A stretch of DNA of 37,622 nucleotides, from positions 1 to 37,622 of the forward strand of contig JAQVER010000037.1 of the NCBI GenBank assembly GCA_028697885.1. Direction: 5' to 3'. The DNA is from Desulfocapsaceae bacterium (GTDB taxonomy: Bacteria; Desulfobacterota; Desulfobulbia; Desulfobulbales; Desulfocapsaceae). Under the pieces are notes generated by a model. It made no database searches and had not been told where the DNA came from. It worked only from the letters and a program-made list of their open reading frames with translations. Made by a program: the position numbers and the translations under genes. This document shows, piece by piece, positions 33,279 to 37,622 of this stretch; the stretch's first letter is position 1, and each line of letters begins with the position of its first letter.

Positions 33279-35075
33279 ATGAAACACATACGAAATTTCT
33301 CCATTATCGCCCATATTGACCATGGCAAGTCGACCCTTGCCGATCGCATGATCCAGCTGTGCAATCAGGTCTCTGTTCGTGAATTCAAAGACCAGATGCT
33401 TGACAATATGGACATCGAGCGTGAACGTGGCATTACCATCAAAAGCCAGACCATCTGCCTGCCCTATACTGCTCAGGACGGGATAACATACGAACTGAAC
33501 CTGGTGGACACACCCGGCCATGTTGACTTCAGCTACGAGGTCTCACGCGCCCTCAGTTCTTGTGAAGGCGCCCTGCTCCTTATTGACGCCGCTCAGGGGG
33601 TTCAGGCCCAGACCCTGGCCAACCTGTACCTTGCTATGGAAAACAATCTGGAGATCATCCCGGTTATCAACAAAATCGATCTCCAATCAGCAGAACCGGA
33701 AAAAGTAGCTGAACAGATCGAGGACGACCTGGGACTGGACGGAGATCACATCCAGCTCTGCTCGGCAAAAACAGGACAGGGTGTCAAAGACATCCTTGAG
33801 GCCATCGTCAAATTCCTCCCCCCCCCTAAAGGCGAGCCTGCCAGTGAGCTCCAAGCCCTCATTTTTGACGCCCATTACGATGCATTCAGGGGCACCATCA
33901 TTTCCTGCCGAATTATCAATGGTACCATCAAGGCTGGAGAGATGATCAAGTTCATGTCCAACAACGCCACATACAAGGTCGAAGAGGTCGGTCTGTTCAG
34001 AGGAGTCAGCAAGGAGCCACAAAAGCAACTTTCTGCCGGACAGATTGGTTATATCCTAGCCGGTATAAAAACCATCAGTGATACCCGGCCTGGCGATACC
34101 ATCACCCATAAAGATCGCCCTTGCGCCCAGGCTCTGGCCGGTTTCAAAATGGTCCAGCAGGTAGTCTTCTCTTCCATCTACCCTATATCCACCGACGACT
34201 ATGAGAATCTGGCCACTGCCATTGAAAAGCTACAGCTCAATGATGCAGCCCTGACCTTTCAAAAAGACTCATCAGTAGCCCTTGGTTTCGGCTTTCGCTG
34301 TGGTTTTCTTGGACTTCTGCACCTGGAAGTCGTTCAGGAGCGACTGGAACGCGAATTTGACATTTCTCTTATTCTGACCGTCCCTTCCGTCAAATACAAC
34401 TTCTATCTCAACGATGACAGTATGGTGGAAGTTGACAACCCTGCCCATTTCCCTGATCCCTCCAAGGTCAGCCGGGTGGAAGAACCATACATCAAAGCCA
34501 CCATCCTCATGCCTGAGAGATATATGGGGGTGGTGATGGCGCTATGCATGGAACGGCGTGGTGAGAACACCCACTACCATTACCCAATGCCTGGCAGGAT
34601 AGAGCTCACATGCGAACTGCCACTGGCGGAAGTGATCTATGACTTTTACGATAAATTAAAATCCGCCACCCAGGGATATGGTTCTTTTGATTACGAACTC
34701 TATGATTATCGCAAAAGCGATCTGGTCAAACTGGACATCCTGGTCAACGGTGAACTAGTGGACGCCCTCTCCCAGCTGGTTCATCGTGCCAATTCCAGGG
34801 CCCGCGGCCTGCATGCCTGCGAACAGCTCCAGCGCGAGATTCCCAGACAGATGTTCAAGATTGCCATTCAGGCCGCTATCGGCGGATCAATTGTCGCCCG
34901 AACCACCATCTCGGCACTAAGAAAAGATGTCATAGCAAAATGCTATGGTGGTGATATATCAAGAAAAAGAAAACTTCTAGAAAAACAAAAGGCGGGCAAA
35001 AAAAGGATGAAGACCGTGGGCAATGTCGAAATACCCCAAAAGGCCTTTTTAGCGGTGCTCAAGTCTGAGCAATAA
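33279..35075 (+). CDS. lepA: Elongation factor 4 (LepA), ribosome-associated GTPase
   Basis: LepA acts on stalled or assembling ribosomes. The 598-residue protein starts MKHIRNFSIIAHIDHGKSTL (G1) and continues with ERERGITIKSQ (G2), LVDTPGHVDF (G3), NKIDL (G4) and SAKTGQG (G5). Translation-factor domains follow, then the LepA-specific C-terminal domain ending GGDISRKRKLLEKQKAGKKRMK...VEIPQKAFLAVL. Length and sequence are ordinary. The Shine-Dalgarno is weak. It is transcribed divergently from rpoH and ends at a strong terminator. Confidence 0.97.
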   Translation: MKHIRNFSIIAHIDHGKSTLADRMIQLCNQVSVREFKDQMLDNMDIERERGITIKSQTICLPYTAQDGITYELNLVDTPGHVDFSYEVSRALSSCEGALLLIDAAQGVQAQTLANLYLAMENNLEIIPVINKIDLQSAEPEKVAEQIEDDLGLDGDHIQLCSAKTGQGVKDILEAIVKFLPPPKGEPASELQALIFDAHYDAFRGTIISCRIINGTIKAGEMIKFMSNNATYKVEEVGLFRGVSKEPQKQLSAGQIGYILAGIKTISDTRPGDTITHKDRPCAQALAGFKMVQQVVFSSIYPISTDDYENLATAIEKLQLNDAALTFQKDSSVALGFGFRCGFLGLLHLEVVQERLEREFDISLILTVPSVKYNFYLNDDSMVEVDNPAHFPDPSKVSRVEEPYIKATILMPERYMGVVMALCMERRGENTHYHYPMPGRIELTCELPLAEVIYDFYDKLKSATQGYGSFDYELYDYRKSDLVKLDILVNGELVDALSQLVHRANSRARGLHACEQLQREIPRQMFKIAIQAAIGGSIVARTTISALRKDVIAKCYGGDISRKRKLLEKQKAGKKRMKTVGNVEIPQKAFLAVLKSEQ

Positions 35076-35100
35076 ATGGCCTCTACCATATTGTGCACAA

Positions 35101-35148
35101 AAAAAGGGGATAAATCAAGCTCACCCCAGCCTGATTCATCCCCTTTTT
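35101..35148. terminator. Terminator of lepA, probably bidirectional
   Basis: AAAAAGGGGATAAATCA (35101-35117) pairs with 35132-35148 at 16 of 17 positions and ends in TTTTT. The A-run on the other side would also stop the convergent Cys-rich genes. Confidence 0.9.
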
Positions 35149-35175
35149 CATCTCTATCGAGACGTAAATGACATT

Positions 35176-35460
35176 CTATTTTTCTTCAATGTCCTTAAAT
35201 TGAGGACAAGTACATGTATTACGATCCAAGACATTAATTCCCTTCTGAACCATGATACTAAGAATTTCTTCCTTGCTGAACTTACAATCCTTCTGCCGAC
35301 TCACATAGACCAGACAATCTTTACAGATATTAAAAGAACATGTGTTCCTTTCCTGAACAATCTCCCAACACAATTTGGCAGACGGTTCTTTTGCAGGACA
35401 CTTTTTGCCCTCATCACACTTCATAATTTCCCAGCATGGCCATTCAGAGCGAAGTGACAT
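35176..35460 (-). CDS. Small cysteine-rich 'two-CW'-type protein, copy 2
   Basis: The 94-residue product begins MSLRSEWPCWEIMKCDEGKKC and has 11 cysteines in the order CW...C...C...CW...C...C..C, ending CTC. The repeated Cys-Trp pairs match what I recall as the two-CW domain of deltaproteobacteria, probably a metal- or Fe-S-binding module. It is a close paralogue of the gene 43 bases upstream on the same strand. It keeps cysteines that the other copy has lost (Cys41 in NTCSF, Cys58 in KDCKF). GGGGGT lies before the ATG. No function is known to me. Confidence 0.8.
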   Translation of the reverse strand: MSLRSEWPCWEIMKCDEGKKCPAKEPSAKLCWEIVQERNTCSFNICKDCLVYVSRQKDCKFSKEEILSIMVQKGINVLDRNTCTCPQFKDIEEK

Positions 35461-35503
35461 GATGCTTTACCCCCGACAACTATCTATATTGTTTATCTGA
35501 TGT

Positions 35504-35824
35504 TCAACGAAACGAATTTCCCTTCACACGAAGAGACACAAGATTATTATTTGACTGAAGCTGGGAGCATCTACATCTGTGGCGACGTTCCACGACATTA
35601 AGTCCCTTCTGGGCCATGATACTGAGGATATCTTCCTTGTTAAATCCGCTGTCCTTCTGCCGACTCACATAGACCAGACAGTCTTTACATATATCAAAAG
35701 ATCGGGCATCCATCTCCTGAGTAATTTCCCAGCACATTTTATCAGACTGTTCCCTCGCTGGACACTTATTGCCCTCATCACACTTCATGATCTCCCAACA
35801 TGACCATTCAGAACGTAATGACAT
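35504..35824 (-). CDS. Small cysteine-rich 'two-CW'-type protein, copy 1
   Basis: The 106-residue product, MSLRSEWSCWEIMKCDEGNKC, shares nearly its whole first 85 residues with the gene immediately downstream: CPA, CWEI, ICKDCLVYVSRQKD and the E-[DE]-ILSIM-QKG helix. The conserved set is CW..C..C..CW..C..C..C.C. It differs at Arg41 and Ser58, where the paralogue has Cys, and has an extra polar tail of about 15 residues. GGGAG precedes the ATG. The two were formed by tandem duplication. Binding of zinc or an Fe-S cluster is inferred from the cysteine pattern. Confidence 0.8.
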   Translation of the reverse strand: MSLRSEWSCWEIMKCDEGNKCPAREQSDKMCWEITQEMDARSFDICKDCLVYVSRQKDSGFNKEDILSIMAQKGLNVVERRHRCRCSQLQSNNNLVSLRVKGNSFR

Positions 35825-35930
35825 AGTGTTTATCTCCCAAGACCTATCTGGAATTATATCATCTGATGGTCAATAAAAAAACTCCATCGGACAAAGAGAA
35901 TATACGTATTTCTACCCACCAATTAAAAAG

Positions 35931-36518
35931 TTAATCTACTTTAGAAAAAGAAGCAAGAGCCCTTTCAAGCTCCTCCTTTCCCTGCCCGGTCACCGCAGAA
36001 AACAGGATCCGCTGCCCAGGGTCAATAGCATGGCCGACATCAAGAATTCTGGCATTCTTTACCCTCTCATTCCCTGACAATTTATCCATCTTGGTATAAA
36101 CTGGCAGAAATGGAATATTTTTCTGCCGCAGCCAGTTAATAAGCTGAGTATCGTATTCCTTCGCTTCATGCCGCAGGTCAATAATAACCACAACACAACA
36201 GAGTGTCTTCCGACTCTCTAAATAAGAAGTGATAAGGGTCTGCCAATTATCCTGCATTCCCTTGGCAACCTTGGCATAGCCGTATCCGGGCAAATCCACA
36301 AGGTAAACTTTACCTGCCACTTCAAAAAAGTTGAGTCCCTGGGTCTTTCCGGGACGGCCACTTACCTTCACCAGACTTTTCCTGCCCACAAGGGTATTCA
36401 TCAAACTTGATTTTCCCACATTAGAACGCCCGGCAAAGGCAATTTCCGGCAGTGAGGGCTCAGGCAACTGGGACAAACTATGGACGCTTAAAAGAAACTG
36501 GATATCAACAAAGTTCAT
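35931..36518 (-). CDS. engB: Ribosome biogenesis GTP-binding protein EngB (YsxC/YihA)
   Basis: EngB is a small GTPase of large-subunit ribosome assembly. The 195-residue product shows GRSNVGKSSLMN (G1), GKTQGLNFF (G2), LVDLPGYGYA (G3), TKMDKL (G4) and FSAVTGQG (G5), all in the family order. Length is normal. The AAGGGACA upstream is a fair Shine-Dalgarno. It lies 88 bases downstream of hisG on the same strand. Confidence 0.96.
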   Translation of the reverse strand: MNFVDIQFLLSVHSLSQLPEPSLPEIAFAGRSNVGKSSLMNTLVGRKSLVKVSGRPGKTQGLNFFEVAGKVYLVDLPGYGYAKVAKGMQDNWQTLITSYLESRKTLCCVVVIIDLRHEAKEYDTQLINWLRQKNIPFLPVYTKMDKLSGNERVKNARILDVGHAIDPGQRILFSAVTGQGKEELERALASFSKVD

Positions 36519-36606
36519 ACGATGTGTCCCTTCACCGGCTTAGACAATAAGCAGAAGACAATACCAGCCAAAAAACACTTCGGCCTTAATTCCCACTGAG
36601 AAAAAA

Positions 36607-37488
36607 TCAAATCACCTTGTTCAGGGCATATTCGATAATACCTTCTGCGCCATTCTTCTTTAATTTTGGAATAAGATCTCGAACCGCATCCTCTGAAACA
36701 ACGGTTTCCACTGAATACCAGTCCTGCTGATAAAGATTCGCCACCGTTGGCGCGTTAAGACTGGGAAGCAAGTTGATGATCTGATCGAGAAGCGCATGAG
36801 AAACATTCATCTTCAGGCCAACAATCCGATCAGCATTCAGGGCGCCCTGCAGGAGCATGGCGACATTTTCGATCTTCTCCCGCTTCCATGGGTCGGCCCA
36901 GGCCTCTTTATTGGCAATAAACTGGGTATTAGACTCCATCAACTCATGAATAATGCGCAAGCCATGGGCTCTGATTGTACTCTCGGTTTCAGTCACCTCA
37001 ACAATCGCATCCGCAAGCCCGGAAACTACTTTGGCCTCTGTGGCTCCCCAGGAAAACTCGATATTGACGTTGATCTTCCTCTGCTCAAAAAACTCTCTGG
37101 TCACATTCACCAGTTCCGTGGCAATCTTCTTTCCTTCCAGATCTTCAACAGTATGGATCTCAGAATCACCGGCGACAGCTATCACCCAGCGTGTCGGCTT
37201 CCTGCTCACCTTTGAATAGACAAGGTCACAGACGATCACCGCCTCTGACTTGTTCTCCATCGTCCAATCCTTACCCGTAATCCCGGCATCAAGCATCCCA
37301 CTTTCAACATATCTGGACATTTCCTGGGGCCTACAGATGGAACAAGCCAGTTCATGATCATCAATTTCAGGAAAATAATTACGGGACCTTGGTTTGATCA
37401 ACCACCCTGCCTTTTCAAACAACTCTATAGTTGCCTTCTCCAGACTTCCCTTAGGAAGTCCCAATTTAAGTTGTTGCATCGTCTCCAT
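36607..37488 (-). CDS. hisG: ATP phosphoribosyltransferase, long form
   Basis: HisG joins ATP and PRPP in the first step of histidine synthesis. From the ATG at 37488, the 293-residue protein has [21 protein letters not shown] and DAGITGKDW. The PRPP-loop region is [13 protein letters not shown]...[32 protein letters not shown]. The C-terminal domain after about residue 215 is the regulatory ACT-like part ([29 protein letters not shown]), so this is the homohexameric, histidine-inhibited form that needs no HisZ. A start at 37506 is possible but has no Shine-Dalgarno. GGAG precedes 37488. Confidence 0.95.
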   Translation of the reverse strand: METMQQLKLGLPKGSLEKATIELFEKAGWLIKPRSRNYFPEIDDHELACSICRPQEMSRYVESGMLDAGITGKDWTMENKSEAVIVCDLVYSKVSRKPTRWVIAVAGDSEIHTVEDLEGKKIATELVNVTREFFEQRKINVNIEFSWGATEAKVVSGLADAIVEVTETESTIRAHGLRIIHELMESNTQFIANKEAWADPWKREKIENVAMLLQGALNADRIVGLKMNVSHALLDQIINLLPSLNAPTVANLYQQDWYSVETVVSEDAVRDLIPKLKKNGAEGIIEYALNKVI

Positions 37489-37622
37489 CACCACTTCTCC
37501 GCTCATTCTATTTTAGTACCGCTCAGATTATTAAGACTGCAGCTATCAGGAAGGCACAATAAACAAATCAAGGACTGCCCTCTCCACTGCAACGCCCACA
37601 GGCTCATTTTCCAAATAGTCAG

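Noticed and set aside
1..37622. CRISPR arrays, insertion sequences, prophage or integron elements
   Set aside because: No regularly spaced repeats, transposase-like proteins or phage genes were seen in any frame.

Overview
The window reads as a chromosomal segment of an anaerobic, sulfur-metabolising deltaproteobacterium (Desulfobacterota, most likely a Desulfobulbales relative). This placement is inferred from gene content: the anaerobic cobalamin route (cbiG/cbiH), a Tat-exported molybdopterin sulfur-type reductase, NtrC-type sigma-54 regulators, a 'two-CW' cysteine-rich pair, and an in-frame UGA that looks like selenocysteine. No database search was possible.

Layout. 1-3718 (minus): cobalamin operon cbiG-cbiH-cobC-cobU plus a truncated cobT at the window edge. 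4128-7550 (plus): a secreted SH3b protein, a prephenate dehydratase/ACT/prephenate dehydrogenase fusion, a tiny membrane protein and a zinc-ribbon protein. 7718-7795: tRNA-His with its own promoter and terminator. 8035-19736: a sulfur-respiration-like island. It holds a PAS/AAA+/Fis regulator with a GAFAGA variant, a TorD chaperone, a PsrA/PhsA-type Mo catalytic subunit and a four-cluster Fe-S subunit closed by a strong terminator. A histidine kinase and sigma-54 response regulator follow on the minus strand. Divergent from them is a three-domain rhodanese lipoprotein, read through an in-frame UGA (18990-18992) and preceded by a good -24/-12 promoter. 19883-25343: ettA, an HPt protein, a tsaC/yrdC-type gene, a purD-purE fusion, and a FadR-like TetR regulator with a near-consensus FadR operator on its promoter. 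25868-32936 (minus): rpoH-like sigma factor, DegT aminotransferase, a large TPR/outer-membrane-barrel protein and greA. 33279-35075: lepA. 35176-37488 (minus): two tandem Cys-rich paralogues, engB and hisG.

How it may work together. The most interesting unit is 8035-19736. The Mo/Fe-S pair has no NrfD-type membrane anchor next to it. A periplasmic lipoprotein rhodanese could carry or relay sulfane sulfur, as the Wolinella Sud protein does for polysulfide reductase. The divergent two-component system would switch it on through sigma-54. The selenocysteine sits in the active-site loop of the first rhodanese domain, five residues after the usual catalytic cysteine, and the mRNA just after the UGA can form a short hairpin with a GGUC apical loop as in known bacterial SECIS elements. 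The Sec call is strong from sequence. The substrate and the partnership with the reductase are inference.
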